Shown: piece by piece, positions 1-8,323 of the stretch
How the letters are laid out: every line of letters starts with the position of its first letter
Numbering within the stretch: the first letter of the stretch is position 1
Assembly: GCA_902806175.1 (NCBI GenBank)
Contig: CADCVQ010000035.1
Location: 1 to 32,764, forward strand
From: an uncultured Solirubrobacteraceae bacterium
GTDB taxonomy: Bacteria > Actinomycetota > Thermoleophilia > Solirubrobacterales > Solirubrobacteraceae
Direction of reading: 5' to 3'
Length of the DNA stretch: 32,764 nt
Made by a program: the position numbers and the translations under genes
The notes under the pieces: model-generated
Seen by the model: only the letters and a program-made list of their open reading frames with translations
What the model was told of the DNA's origin: nothing
The model's database searches: none

Positions 1-442
1 GGTAGATCGTGTGGGGCGCATAGATCTCAACGCGCCCGGGGGAGTACGCGAAGGATGGGCCGCTGGCGGCCCACCACAGATCGAGCCCGGTGATGCTCGT
101 CCCAGGTCCGGCTTCTACGGTCCACCCCACCCCCGCCGACTCATGCGGATTCGAGATTGTCGACATGGCGACACCCCTGAGGGACGGCATGTACTCTGGC
201 GCCTGGTCGCCACACTCGGACGTCAGTTGTCCGGCCGGGTTAGAGACTCGCACGGGCTTCCAGTCGACCGCGGGGAGCGGTCGCCCCGCGCCGTCAGCGC
301 ACGCCCAGACGGAGTACGCAGCCGCGTGTGCTCGTGGCGCCAGCGTCGCGCAAGCAACGCCGACCACCGTTGCGAACGTCACGATGAGCAGACGCCAGCG
401 ATGCGTGCCTGCCACGGCATGGTTGGTTTGCGCGACGATCAT
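1..442 (-). CDS. Secreted protein of unknown function (3' part cut off by window edge)
   Basis: The reading frame runs from an ATG at 442 to the left edge with no stop, giving the first 147 residues. AAGGG lies six bases before the ATG. A Sec-type signal peptide is visible: basic HRWR near residues 14-17, a hydrophobic core at about 18-35, and an AHA/A cleavage site near 38-41. The mature part begins AAYSVWACAD and contains several Cys and Trp, and a stretch reading GVGWTVEAGPGTSI that looks like the beginning of a beta-sandwich domain. Codon third positions are mostly G/C but less extreme than in the housekeeping genes here. I do not recognise the family; secreted proteins of this style are common in soil actinobacteria. 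It is the last gene seen in the minus direction and is separated from the sigma-factor gene by about 77 bases. Confidence 0.75.
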   Translation of the reverse strand, partial: MIVAQTNHAVAGTHRWRLLIVTFATVVGVACATLAPRAHAAAYSVWACADGAGRPLPAVDWKPVRVSNPAGQLTSECGDQAPEYMPSLRGVAMSTISNPHESAGVGWTVEAGPGTSITGLDLWWAASGPSFAYSPGRVEIYAPHTIY

Positions 443-519
443 CGAACACCCTTCGTGCCAGTCATCGATCCTCCGGTTTCGGCGATTGCGTCATGTGCGT
501 TGCTCCCTCGTCCTCGGTC

Positions 520-1845
520 TCACGGCGCGAACTCACCTGCTCCCGAACTGGATCCGTAATCGACGGGGGGCCTTGTGGGAGCAGGAGGCGGCGGCGCAGG
601 TTGACGCGCGGATGCAGACGTGACCGTCCCGCCGCCGCCCGACCCGCCGCCGCCCGTAGCCGCGGCTCGCACCGGACCGGGTCCCGGTGTGGGCTCGAAC
701 TCCGACGCGGGCTGCGACGAAGGTGTGGCGGTCGCAGACTTCGCGGGCTTCTGCACCGGTGTCACGACCCGCCGCTCCACGAGCGGCGGCGGCTGCGCAG
801 CGGCAGGCGCCACCGCGGCCGTCTGCGGCGCCACCGCCGGCGGACCGGACTTCGCCTTGCCACCGCCCTGCCTGGAATCGTGGCGCACCGTCTCGCGCGC
901 TCGGTCGGTGTGATCCCGCGTGACCGTCCGCTCCACCGTCGCATAGCCCCCACCCGCCGCAGCCGCTGCCGACGCCGCCATCGCCGCCACCTTGCCGGTC
1001 GTAGCCGCCTCGATCGCCGCCTGCGCCTTGGTCACCGAATGGACCGCCCGCTCGTGAAATCCCCCGGCGATCGCCTCGTAGACGCGCATGAACATGTTGG
1101 TCAGCTGCTCGCCGCTCCCCGACGCAGCAGCGGCGAGCGGGACCGGCAGGACGGCCGACAGCGGCGCGGAGCTGTCCTGCAACGCCTTCAGCGTCGCACG
1201 GCAGCCGGCGCAGTTGCGCAGATGCGGCCGCAGCTCGAGGATCTGCTCGGGCGTGGCCTCGCCATCGACGATCGCCGAGATGTGCGCCATCCACAGCGCA
1301 CATTCGGCACCGGACTCGATCGCCGCGAAGCGCTCAAGGAAGCTGCGCCGTCCCTCGGTCAAGCAGCGATTGACCTTCGTATACGACCAGCCGGTGATCG
1401 CGGCGATCTCGTTGTAGCTGTGGCCTTCGGCCTTCAGCCAGACGGCGCGCAGCTCCTGTGGCTTCAGGCGCTGCAGCGCCTCGGCCGCGCGGCCGACGAG
1501 ATCCTGGCTCAGAACCCGATCGTCCATCGACGGCAGGCGCCGCGCCTCGTGGCTGTCGGGGTCGATCTCCGAGGCGCCGAGCAGCTTCTTGCGCGAGCGG
1601 CAGATCGCCTGCGCCTCGCGCTTGACGACCACGTGCAGCCAGCCCACCGCGCGCTCCGGATCGAGTCGATCGGCGCGTGCCATGAAGATCTCCAGCGTGC
1701 GCTGATAAGCGTCCTGCGCGTCATCGGGACACAGCGAGTGGCGTCGCGCCGTGCGCAGCAATGAATCCGCATGCGCCGCGACCATGCGCAGGATCAGCCG
1801 TTCGGCCGCGCTGCTACCCCTGCCTGCGCCCTTCCCCTGATCCAT
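520..1845 (-). CDS. ECF-type RNA polymerase sigma factor fused to an anti-sigma-like zinc finger and Pro-rich tail
   Basis: The 441-residue product has sigma region 2 at about 20-90 (DDAQDAYQRTLEIFM, then AVGWLHVVVKREA) and region 4 at about 118-172 with a helix-turn-helix (HSYNEIAAITGWSYTKVNRC). Instead of ending there, as an ECF sigma of about 180-200 residues would, it continues into a zinc-finger segment (184-216) with H-x3-C-x2-C (HLRNCAGC, residues 208-215), the signature of anti-sigma factors of the ZAS/zf-HC2 type. An Ala-rich hydrophobic stretch at about 285-300 could be a weak membrane segment. The last 130 residues are low-complexity and rich in Pro, Ala, Gly and Ser. By family knowledge it should direct RNA polymerase to a small regulon; the built-in zinc finger suggests self-inhibition or redox/zinc sensing, which is inference. 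Start: ATG at 1845 with GGAG eight bases upstream. No separate anti-sigma gene lies next to it. Confidence 0.8.
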   Translation of the reverse strand: MDQGKGAGRGSSAAERLILRMVAAHADSLLRTARRHSLCPDDAQDAYQRTLEIFMARADRLDPERAVGWLHVVVKREAQAICRSRKKLLGASEIDPDSHEARRLPSMDDRVLSQDLVGRAAEALQRLKPQELRAVWLKAEGHSYNEIAAITGWSYTKVNRCLTEGRRSFLERFAAIESGAECALWMAHISAIVDGEATPEQILELRPHLRNCAGCRATLKALQDSSAPLSAVLPVPLAAAASGSGEQLTNMFMRVYEAIAGGFHERAVHSVTKAQAAIEAATTGKVAAMAASAAAAAGGGYATVERTVTRDHTDRARETVRHDSRQGGGKAKSGPPAVAPQTAAVAPAAAQPPPLVERRVVTPVQKPAKSATATPSSQPASEFEPTPGPGPVRAAATGGGGSGGGGTVTSASARQPAPPPPAPTRPPVDYGSSSGAGEFAP

Positions 1846-1958
1846 CCCCTGGTCTCCAGCGCTCCGGTCCCCGGCGGGACTTTCCTGCTCTAGGGAAACC
1901 TACGACGCAACTCGCCCCCAGCGCACCCCCGGTTTGTCGCAAATTCCGCGAGAAACAG

Positions 1959-2606
1959 CTACAGCCCGAGCTCGCGGCTGTACTTCTCGCGGTAGCTCGC
2001 GCGCGCGTCGAGCACGCGGGTGACGTACTCGCGCGTCTCGGCGAACGGGATCTGGTCGATCACGAAGGCGCGCCGGGACATGCTCGCGTCCACGATCCAG
2101 CGGTCGACGTTGCCCTCGCCGCCGTTGTAGGCCGCGAGCGCGAGGACCGTGTTGCCGCCGTAGCGCTTGAGCAGGTAGCGCAGGTAGTACGCGCCGTAGG
2201 AGATGTTGATCTGCGGCGTCGACAGATCGCCCTGCTCGAACTGCGTGCCGCCCGAGAGCTTGGCGATGTAGCGCGCGGTCGCCGGCGTGATCTGCATGAG
2301 CCCGCGCGCACCCGCGTGCGACGTGGCGTCGCGGAAGCGCGATTCGGCGTAGATCACCGCGGCCAGCAGCGACGGGTCCAGCTGCTTCTGCGACGCCTGC
2401 TGGCGGATGATGTCCTCGTGCGCGAGCGGCAGCTGCAGCTCGCGCACGACGTCGGGCAGGCGCGGCACGACGACGGCCGCCAGCAGCGCCGCCAGCAGCG
2501 CGGTGCCGAGCATCAAAGTCATGCGCCGCCGCCGGCGGCGGCGCAACGCGACGTGCGAGCGGCGGCGGGTTGCAGGGGCTCTGGCTGTGACGGTGCGGGT
2601 GCTCAT
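1959..2606 (-). CDS. Membrane-anchored lytic transglycosylase (SLT domain)
   Basis: This 215-residue protein has an Arg-rich N-terminus, one membrane segment at about 31-47, and an SLT/goose-lysozyme-like domain over about 60-200. The family motifs are clear: YAES with the probable catalytic Glu88, GARGLMQITPAT (99-110) and AYNGGEGNV (159-167). Members cleave peptidoglycan between MurNAc and GlcNAc, forming 1,6-anhydroMurNAc, and act outside the membrane in wall turnover. The length fits the short actinobacterial type with no added LysM domain. The ATG overlaps the coaE stop (ATGA), so the gene is translationally coupled to coaE and belongs to the rpsA-coaE transcript. The next gene downstream, the sigma-factor fusion, is 113 bases away. 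Confidence 0.93.
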   Translation of the reverse strand: MSTRTVTARAPATRRRSHVALRRRRRRRMTLMLGTALLAALLAAVVVPRLPDVVRELQLPLAHEDIIRQQASQKQLDPSLLAAVIYAESRFRDATSHAGARGLMQITPATARYIAKLSGGTQFEQGDLSTPQINISYGAYYLRYLLKRYGGNTVLALAAYNGGEGNVDRWIVDASMSRRAFVIDQIPFAETREYVTRVLDARASYREKYSRELGL

Positions 2607-3193
2607 CGGATGCTCAGACGGTCCAGCACCTCGGCCAGCTCGCGCTCGAGCTGCTCGATCGTGCCGCTGTTGGAGACGGTGTACGTCGCCCGCCGGGCCT
2701 TCTCCTCCTGCGGAAGCTGGCGCGCAGCACGTTCGTCTACCCCGACGTGCCCGCGTTCAGCGGCCCGCTGCGTGCGCACCGCCTCGTCGGCGACGACCGC
2801 CACGGTGGCATCGTAGATCCCCTGCATGCCGGCCTCGAACAGCAGCGGCGTCTCGACGACGGCGGCGGCGGGCGGCGGCCTGCGCACGGCGATCTCCTCG
2901 CGCCACGCGGCGATCCGCGCACCGACGCGGGGCCATATCTCTCCCTCCAGCCATACGCGCTCCTCGGGCGCCGCGAACACGCGCTTCGCGATCGCGCGGC
3001 GATCGACGACGCCGCCGGGCGCGACGTCCTCGCCCCAGCGCGCGACGACGAGGTCGCGCAGCTCGGGCGATGCGTACAGCTCATGTACGACGGCGTCGGT
3101 CGACAGCGTCGCTGCGCCGAGCCGCTGCAGCGCATCCAGGGCGGTTGACTTGCCTGCTCCCATCCCCCCGGTCAGACCGACGAACGGGACCAC
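2603..3193 (-). CDS. coaE: Dephospho-CoA kinase
   Basis: CoaE phosphorylates the 3' hydroxyl of the ribose of dephospho-CoA with ATP, the last step of coenzyme A synthesis in the cytoplasm. The P-loop GLTGGMGAGKST (residues 6-17) lies at the N-terminus as expected, followed by the LSTDAVVHELY segment and ETPLLFEAGM (lid/CoA-binding region). I place the start at the GTG at 3193, which gives 196 residues, the usual length. The frame stays open for 54 more codons upstream, but that extension is Arg/Pro/Ser-rich and lies wholly or almost wholly inside rpsA. The gene begins 16 bases after the rpsA stop and its own stop overlaps the lytic transglycosylase start. The rpsA-coaE pair is also found in Mycobacterium tuberculosis (Rv1630-Rv1631). 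Confidence 0.93.
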   Translation of the reverse strand: MVPFVGLTGGMGAGKSTALDALQRLGAATLSTDAVVHELYASPELRDLVVARWGEDVAPGGVVDRRAIAKRVFAAPEERVWLEGEIWPRVGARIAAWREEIAVRRPPPAAAVVETPLLFEAGMQGIYDATVAVVADEAVRTQRAAERGHVGVDERAARQLPQEEKARRATYTVSNSGTIEQLERELAEVLDRLSIR

Positions 3194-3209
3194 CGTCGCC
3201 CGCTCTGCG

Positions 3210-4661
3210 TCAGGTCGCGGCGCGATCGTCCGCCTCGGGCTCGACGGCCTCGGGCTCATCGGCCGCCTGCTCGTCGGCCGCGTCGGCCGCGTCCGCGACG
3301 GCCTCGTCGGCCACCTCGCCGACGGGGTCCTCGACCGCATCGGCAACGGGCTCATCTACCGCTAGGGCGTCGGGCTCAGCCGCCGCGGGATCGGGCTCGA
3401 GGTCGGCAACGGCCTCGGGCGCGTCGGCCCCCGCGAGGGCACCGGTGAACGCGTCTTCGCTGAGATCGCCGGCGCCCTCCCCTGCCTCCTGCGCCATCGC
3501 GGCGAGCTCCTCGGGCGGCAGGACCTTCGGCTCGAGCACCTGGCCCTCGACGCGCTTGACGCTCAGCGACAGCCGGCGGCGCTCGGAGTCGATCTCGAGG
3601 ATCTTGACCTTCACGTCGTCGCCGGGTGCGACGATCTCGCGCGGGTTCTCGACGTGGTGCGGCGCGAGCTCGGAGATGTGGACGAGGCCCTCGACGCCGT
3701 CGAGGATCTCGACGAAGGCGCCGAACGTCACGACCTTCGTGACCGTGCCCTCGAGCTCGTCGCCGACGTTGTAGGTGTCGACGACGCGCTGCCACGGGTC
3801 CTCCTGGGTCTGCTTCAGACCCAGGGAGATGCGCTGGCGGTCACGGTCTATGTCGAGCACCTTCACAGCGACGGTGTCGCCGATCGCCAGGATCTCGCTC
3901 GGGTGGTTGACGTGCGACCACGACAGCTCGGAGATGTGGATCAGGCCGTCGATGCCGTTGAGGTCGACGAACGCGCCGAAGTCGACGATGTTCGAGATCT
4001 GGCCCTCGACGATGAGGCCCGGCTGCAGGCGGTCGAGGATCTCCTGGCGCTGCTCCTTGCGCTCCTCCTCGAGCACGGCGCGGCGCGACAGCACGACGTT
4101 GTTGCGCGAGCGGTTGAGCTCGATGACCTTGCACTCGATCTTCGTGCCGAGGTACTCGTCGAGGTTGGGCACGCGGCGGATGTCGACCAGCGAGGCGGGC
4201 AGGAAGCCGCGCACCCCGAGGTCGATGATGAGGCCGCCCTTGACGACCTCGATGACCGTGCCCTCGACGGGCTCGCCGGACTCGGCCGCCGCCTCGATGC
4301 GCCGCCACGCCTTCTCGAAGCGGGCGCGCTTCTTGGACATGATCAGGCGGCCGTCCTGATCCTCCTTGGTGAGGACGAGGGCGTCGACCTCCTCGCCCAT
4401 CTCGACCTCGTCGTGCGGGTCGACGGCCTTGCGAATCGAAAGCTCGTTGGAGGGGATGACCCCCTCGCTCTTGTAGCCGATGTCGACGAGGACCTCGTCG
4501 TTGTCGATGCGGACGACGATGCCCGTGACGACCTCGCCCTCCTCGAAGAGGGTGAACGTCGCGTCGTAGTTCGGGACGATCTGCCCGTCGATCTCAAGCA
4601 GCAGGCCGTCTGATCCTTCGACGACCTTCGCTTCTGGACCTGCGTCGGTGACGGTTGACAT
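3210..4661 (-). CDS. rpsA: 30S ribosomal protein S1
   Basis: The 483-residue product contains four S1 RNA-binding domains at about 38-110, 127-195, 212-283 and 298-368. The third and fourth have the classic DFGAFVDL...GLIHISEL and TFGAFVEI...GLVHISEL sequences. The C-terminal 100 residues are acidic and Ala/Asp/Glu-rich and probably disordered. Four domains are the usual number in actinobacteria (six in E. coli). S1 binds mRNA on the small subunit and helps initiation on structured leaders. No Shine-Dalgarno sequence precedes the ATG (the bases before it are CCCCCTCAC), and a -10-like TAACCT sits nine bases upstream, so its own mRNA may be leaderless. It heads the rpsA-coaE-transglycosylase transcript and is divergent from the reductase gene across 36 bases. 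Confidence 0.96.
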   Translation of the reverse strand: MSTVTDAGPEAKVVEGSDGLLLEIDGQIVPNYDATFTLFEEGEVVTGIVVRIDNDEVLVDIGYKSEGVIPSNELSIRKAVDPHDEVEMGEEVDALVLTKEDQDGRLIMSKKRARFEKAWRRIEAAAESGEPVEGTVIEVVKGGLIIDLGVRGFLPASLVDIRRVPNLDEYLGTKIECKVIELNRSRNNVVLSRRAVLEEERKEQRQEILDRLQPGLIVEGQISNIVDFGAFVDLNGIDGLIHISELSWSHVNHPSEILAIGDTVAVKVLDIDRDRQRISLGLKQTQEDPWQRVVDTYNVGDELEGTVTKVVTFGAFVEILDGVEGLVHISELAPHHVENPREIVAPGDDVKVKILEIDSERRRLSLSVKRVEGQVLEPKVLPPEELAAMAQEAGEGAGDLSEDAFTGALAGADAPEAVADLEPDPAAAEPDALAVDEPVADAVEDPVGEVADEAVADAADAADEQAADEPEAVEPEADDRAAT

Positions 4662-4670
4662 GTGAGGGGG

Positions 4671-4676
4671 AGGTTA
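4671..4676 (-). promoter_or_regulatory. -10-like TAACCT before rpsA
   Basis: TAACCT ends nine bases before the rpsA ATG at 4661 and fits TAnnnT. The bases between contain no Shine-Dalgarno match. Transcription from it would begin within a few bases of the ATG. It lies in the 36-base gap shared with the divergent reductase gene. Confidence 0.5.
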
Positions 4677-4683
4677 GCGCCCT

Positions 4684-4689
4684 TACAAT
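4684..4689 (+). promoter_or_regulatory. -10-like TACAAT before the FAD reductase gene
   Basis: TACAAT ends eight bases before the ATG at 4698, close to the bacterial -10 consensus. There is no Shine-Dalgarno site, so a leaderless or near-leaderless mRNA is predicted. It argues against the in-frame GTG at 4662 as the start. Confidence 0.55.
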
Positions 4690-4697
4690 CCCACCGC

Positions 4698-5843
4698 ATG
4701 CCAGTTCGAGCCACGAAGCGGGGGGACGCGCGCACGCCCCTGCACGGGGAATGGGACGTGCTCATCTGCGGCGCGAGCTTCGCCGGGCTGACGATCGCCC
4801 GGGAGCTCGCGCGCACGGACGCGCGCGTGCTGATGATCGACCGCTACGAGATCGGCGAGCGCCAGACGAGCGCCTGCGCCGCGCCGACGACCTGGCTGGA
4901 GCAGCTCGGCCTGATGGACGCGGTGCAGCAGACGTTCGGCGAGCTCGTCGTGCACGTCCCCGACCGCACGTTTCGCTGGCCGCTTCCGTTCACGTTCTCG
5001 ACCTTCGACTACCGCCGCATCTGCGCGCTGCTGCGTGAGCAGTCCGAGGGCTCCGCGGTCTTCGAGACGGCCAAGGTGGAAGGCCGCACCGGCTTCACGG
5101 TGCACACCGACCGCGGCGACCTCAGCGCGCCGCTGATCGTCGACGCACTCGGCTGGCGGCGGATCCTCGGCGCGGGCGCGAACGTCCAGCCGCCCAACGC
5201 GCGCCTGTCGCGCGGCCTGGAGGTCCACCCGCACGCCAACGGCAACGACCTCGAGCTGTGGATCGACCCCAAGTACGTGCGCCGCGGCTACTCGTGGTCG
5301 TTTCCCGCCGACGGCGAACTGCGCGTCGGCGTCGGCTCGTTCGACCCGCACGACCACGTCAAGGAGCCGACGCTGCAGCTGGCCTCCGACGTCGGCGTGC
5401 CGGCCGAGCGCTGGCAGGGCAACTGGATCCCGCACCAGCTGCGTCCGGCGACCGAGGACGGGATCTTCTTCGTCGGCGACTCGGCCGGCCACTGCCTGCC
5501 GACGACCGCGGAGGGCATCCGCCCCGCGTTCTACTTCGGGCTCGCGCTCGGCCGTGAGCTCGTCGACGTCGTCGACGGCCGGCAGACGCGCGGGCAGGCG
5601 CTGGCGCGCTACGGCGCGTTCTCCGACGACCATCTGTGGCAGTACCGCTGGCTGCTGCGCGTGCAGAACTGGGTCGGCCGGATCACGCCGACGCGGCTGC
5701 TGTCGCCGGCGATCCGCGCGATCAGCCCGCCCGGCCTCGTGAGGTGGGCCTTCGGCAACTACCGCGACATCTGCCCGCCCGAGTTCGCGCTCGAGCGACG
5801 TTCGGCACCCGCGCGACCAGTCCGTCCGGCCGCAGCCGCCTGA
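4698..5843 (+). CDS. FAD-dependent oxidoreductase of the geranylgeranyl reductase family
   Basis: The 381-residue protein opens with a Rossmann FAD-binding segment (WDVLICGASFAGLTIAREL, then an acidic residue in LMIDRYE) and has the second FAD motif GDSAGHCLPTTAEGIRPAF at about 260-280. This layout is typical of the geranylgeranyl-reductase/PHBH-like group, which reduces isoprenoid double bonds or oxidises small aromatics. The substrate cannot be told from the sequence. A GTG at 4662 is in frame, but I prefer the ATG at 4698: TACAAT lies eight bases upstream, so the GTG would fall before transcription begins. There is no Shine-Dalgarno site. A hairpin follows the stop. The gene stands alone, divergent from rpsA. 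Confidence 0.85.
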   Translation: MPVRATKRGDARTPLHGEWDVLICGASFAGLTIARELARTDARVLMIDRYEIGERQTSACAAPTTWLEQLGLMDAVQQTFGELVVHVPDRTFRWPLPFTFSTFDYRRICALLREQSEGSAVFETAKVEGRTGFTVHTDRGDLSAPLIVDALGWRRILGAGANVQPPNARLSRGLEVHPHANGNDLELWIDPKYVRRGYSWSFPADGELRVGVGSFDPHDHVKEPTLQLASDVGVPAERWQGNWIPHQLRPATEDGIFFVGDSAGHCLPTTAEGIRPAFYFGLALGRELVDVVDGRQTRGQALARYGAFSDDHLWQYRWLLRVQNWVGRITPTRLLSPAIRAISPPGLVRWAFGNYRDICPPEFALERRSAPARPVRPAAAA

Positions 5844-5856
5844 CGCGGCAGACCCC

Positions 5857-5890
5857 CGCCGACCAGGTCGGCGTGGTGCGGAAAACCGCA
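5857..5890 (+). terminator. Tandem hairpins after the FAD reductase gene
   Basis: CGCCGAC/GTCGGCG (seven pairs, loop CAG, 5857-5873) is followed by TGCGG/CCGCA with loop AAAA (5877-5890), starting 13 bases after the stop. No T-run follows, so termination strength is uncertain. Confidence 0.4.
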
Positions 5891-6089
5891 GCCCCGTTTG
5901 CGCGATCCAGCCAGAGCCTGCGCGCAAAGTGCTGATGCGCCGCCGCGCGCGCCGAGCCTACGTTCTCCCCAATCAACACAAAACCGGGGCGCCGCAGGAC
6001 GCCTCGCCACCGGCGCTCCCGACTCGCCAACACGCTCCAGTTGAGAGTTTCGCGAGGAGGACGCCTCCACCCTGACAGGGGGACTCTCG
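5891..6089. other. Leader region of the large secreted protein gene
   Basis: No gene is visible. TACGTT at 5959-5964 is a possible -10 without a clear -35. Close to the start, GGAGG/CCTCC with loop ACG (6056-6068) forms a small hairpin that would hide a GGAGG sequence, followed by CCCTGACAGGG and the AGGGGGA ribosome-binding site seven bases before the ATG. Confidence 0.35.
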
Positions 6090-8207
6090 ATGAAAGACAG
6101 CAACCTCAGCAGGCGCCACGTCGCTCGCCTGCTCGGCGTCGCCGCGGTGATCGGCGCCCTCGGCGTGTCGATTCCGGTGTTCGCGAACCTCCCGAACAGC
6201 ACCTTCGACGCGGGCGACGGCAACCTCGTGCTCAACGACGAAGCCAAGGATTGGGTCAACGCGCCCAACTTCGCCCAGCGAATCGACCTGCTCAAGGGAC
6301 AGGGCGACGACGCGATGGGCAACGGCACCTCCGAGGACACCGAGGTTCCCAGCCTCGTGACCGACGGCATCCCTCCGAACAAGAGCGACATCACGCGGTT
6401 CTACGTCGGCAGCGAGACGATCTCCAACCCGCTCAAGAACTTCCTGTACCTGGCGTGGGAGCGGATCACCGATCCGTCGGGCACGACCAACTTCGACTTC
6501 GAGCTCAACCAGTCGACGACGATCAGCAGCAACGGCAAGACACCGATTCGCACCCCCGGCGACGTTCTCATCAAGTACGACCTCGCCAACGGCGGCACGA
6601 ACCCGGTGCTCGGCTTCCACCGCTGGATCACGGGTGGCGGCTCGGCAGGGTCGCTGTGCGAGGCCAGCTCGAAGTTCCCATGCTGGGACAAGGTGCACAT
6701 GATCGCGGGCGTGAACTTCGAGGCCGCCATCAACGCCGTTGACGTCCTCGATCCGATCAATCCCACGGCCGGGCCCAACCCGGCGACGCCGGGCACCAAC
6801 CCGCTCGCCCGAACGCTCTCCGTCCGGACCTTCGGCGAGGCGGCGATCGACCTCGTCGGCGCCGGCATCCTGCCGCAGGGCAGTTGCGCGGGCTTTGCAT
6901 CCGCCTACCTCAAGAGCCGGTCGTCGGATGCATTCAACTCGGCGATCAAGGACTTCGCCGCCCCGACCAACATCAACGTCAACAACTGCGGCGCGCTCAG
7001 CGTCAACAAGTACATCGACATCGACGAGAGCGGCACGCAGAGCATCACCGGCAACGAGTCGACGATCGCCCCGCTCGGCGGCGTGATCTCCCCGGACCTG
7101 ACCGGATGGAACATCACGATCGCCGGACCGGGCAGCTTCTCGTGCACGGGCTCGACGAACTCCAGCGGCGCGCTGGCCTCGTGCCTGAAGGCCGACAACA
7201 CCGCGGCCAACCTGTCGGCGCTGGCGCCGGGTACGTACACGGTCACGGAGAACGCGAACGCGGGCAAGACGATCGGCCACAACGCCTCGGCGTTCTTCAA
7301 CACCGATCCGGGCCCGGCCGCGCCGCCGTCATCGGAGCAGGTGGTCGTGGGCCTTGGCGGTACGGTCAACGTCAACCTCGGCAACACGTGCTACAACCGC
7401 GCGACCTTCCAGGTCACCGGCGTGCCGAATGACCAGAGCGGGCTGTTCGTCCGGTACTGGACGACCGATCCGACGTCGTTCACCGATGTCAACCTGGCCA
7501 AGCAGGGCACCACGTCGACGTGGCAGGCGACTGCCGGCGGTTTCCGCAAGGGCACGGTGGTGCACTGGCAGTTCGGCCTCAACAGCGACAAGACGGTCCG
7601 GGTCAACGGTCCGGCCCAGACGATGCCCGGCTACCCGTCCTGTGTGCAGTCGGCCTCCACGCCGTTCGGTACGGCGACCATCAGCGGCCTGAAGTACAAA
7701 GACCTCGACGTCGACGGCACCATGGACGCCGCCGACACCGCCACAGCCGGGTTCACGATCCAGCTCAAGAAGGGCGGCGACGTGATCGCGACCACGAGGT
7801 CCAGTGCGACCGGCGCGTTCTCGTTCACGAATGTCGACCCGGGAACGTACACGCTGCACGAGGCGACGACGACCGGCTGGATCCAGACGGAGCCGGCCTC
7901 CAACGGCGACATCACGATCAACGTGCCGCTGGGCGTCGCTTCGGTGACCACGTACGGCAACCCGGCTGTCCCGATCAGGTTCGGCAACTCGCCGCTGTCG
8001 AAGATCGGCGTGACGTTCAGCTCGCTCGGCCAGCTGCGCGATGCCGACGGCAACAACACGGGTCCCGCAACGCGAGCCACGTCGATCGACTGCACGCACG
8101 GCGGCGCCAGCGTGGGCTCGTCGACGAACTCGAACACGAACACGACGAACGAGCTCGACCTCAACAAGTCGCAGGTGACGTGCGTCATCACGTACGAGGA
8201 TCCATGA
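6090..8207 (+). CDS. Large secreted surface protein with prealbumin/Cna-B-like domains
   Basis: The 705-residue protein has a signal peptide (RRH at 9-11, hydrophobic core about 14-31, cleavage near VFA at 31-33). An N-terminal region of about 260 residues, rich in Asn, Thr and Gly, contains FLYLAWERI and FDFELNQ. Two prealbumin-like (Cna-B/SpaA/SdrD-B type) modules follow at about 300-395 and 530-605; the second shows GLKYKDLDVDGTMDAADT and FTNVDPGTYTLHEAT. Such modules form stiff beta rods in Gram-positive adhesins and pilins. There is no LPxTG motif, membrane tail or basic C-terminus (it ends ITYEDP), so it is probably released or held by partners. AGGGGGA lies seven bases before the ATG, and a strong terminator follows. 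It is monocistronic. Function is unknown; a role in surface or spore-wall structure or adhesion is inference. Confidence 0.85.
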   Translation: MKDSNLSRRHVARLLGVAAVIGALGVSIPVFANLPNSTFDAGDGNLVLNDEAKDWVNAPNFAQRIDLLKGQGDDAMGNGTSEDTEVPSLVTDGIPPNKSDITRFYVGSETISNPLKNFLYLAWERITDPSGTTNFDFELNQSTTISSNGKTPIRTPGDVLIKYDLANGGTNPVLGFHRWITGGGSAGSLCEASSKFPCWDKVHMIAGVNFEAAINAVDVLDPINPTAGPNPATPGTNPLARTLSVRTFGEAAIDLVGAGILPQGSCAGFASAYLKSRSSDAFNSAIKDFAAPTNINVNNCGALSVNKYIDIDESGTQSITGNESTIAPLGGVISPDLTGWNITIAGPGSFSCTGSTNSSGALASCLKADNTAANLSALAPGTYTVTENANAGKTIGHNASAFFNTDPGPAAPPSSEQVVVGLGGTVNVNLGNTCYNRATFQVTGVPNDQSGLFVRYWTTDPTSFTDVNLAKQGTTSTWQATAGGFRKGTVVHWQFGLNSDKTVRVNGPAQTMPGYPSCVQSASTPFGTATISGLKYKDLDVDGTMDAADTATAGFTIQLKKGGDVIATTRSSATGAFSFTNVDPGTYTLHEATTTGWIQTEPASNGDITINVPLGVASVTTYGNPAVPIRFGNSPLSKIGVTFSSLGQLRDADGNNTGPATRATSIDCTHGGASVGSSTNSNTNTTNELDLNKSQVTCVITYEDP

Positions 8208-8231
8208 TCTCCTCATAGACCACCGTTCGAC

Positions 8232-8259
8232 GCGAGGGGCCCCGACCGGGGCCCCTCGC
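8232..8259 (+). terminator. Strong terminator hairpin after the large secreted protein gene
   Basis: GCGAGGGGCCCC and GGGGCCCCTCGC form a perfect 12-pair stem with loop GACC, starting 25 bases after the stop. The downstream tract is only weakly T-rich, as is usual in high-GC genomes. Confidence 0.75.
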
Positions 8260-8266
8260 TCGTTGC

Positions 8267-8287
8267 GATCCAGGCTCAGCCTGGATC
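8267..8287. repeat. Short palindrome GATCCAGG/CCTGGATC
   Basis: Ten-base arms around a single central base (8267-8276 and 8278-8287). As RNA it folds into an eight-pair hairpin with loop CTCAG. It follows the terminator above and could act as a second terminator or serve the opposite-strand polA transcript. Confidence 0.5.
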
Positions 8288-8323
8288 CACGGAACCTCGC
8301 GGCGAATGGCAGCCGTGTAGGGT

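Noticed and set aside
3194-3355. N-terminal extension of coaE by 54 codons
   Set aside because: It overlaps the end of rpsA, is Arg/Pro/Ser-rich and would place the P-loop far from the N-terminus; the GTG at 3193 gives the standard length.
4655-4660. Perfect TTGACA before the FAD reductase gene
   Set aside because: It is 23 bases from TACAAT, too far for a -35/-10 pair (about 17 is normal), and lies in the rpsA start codon region.
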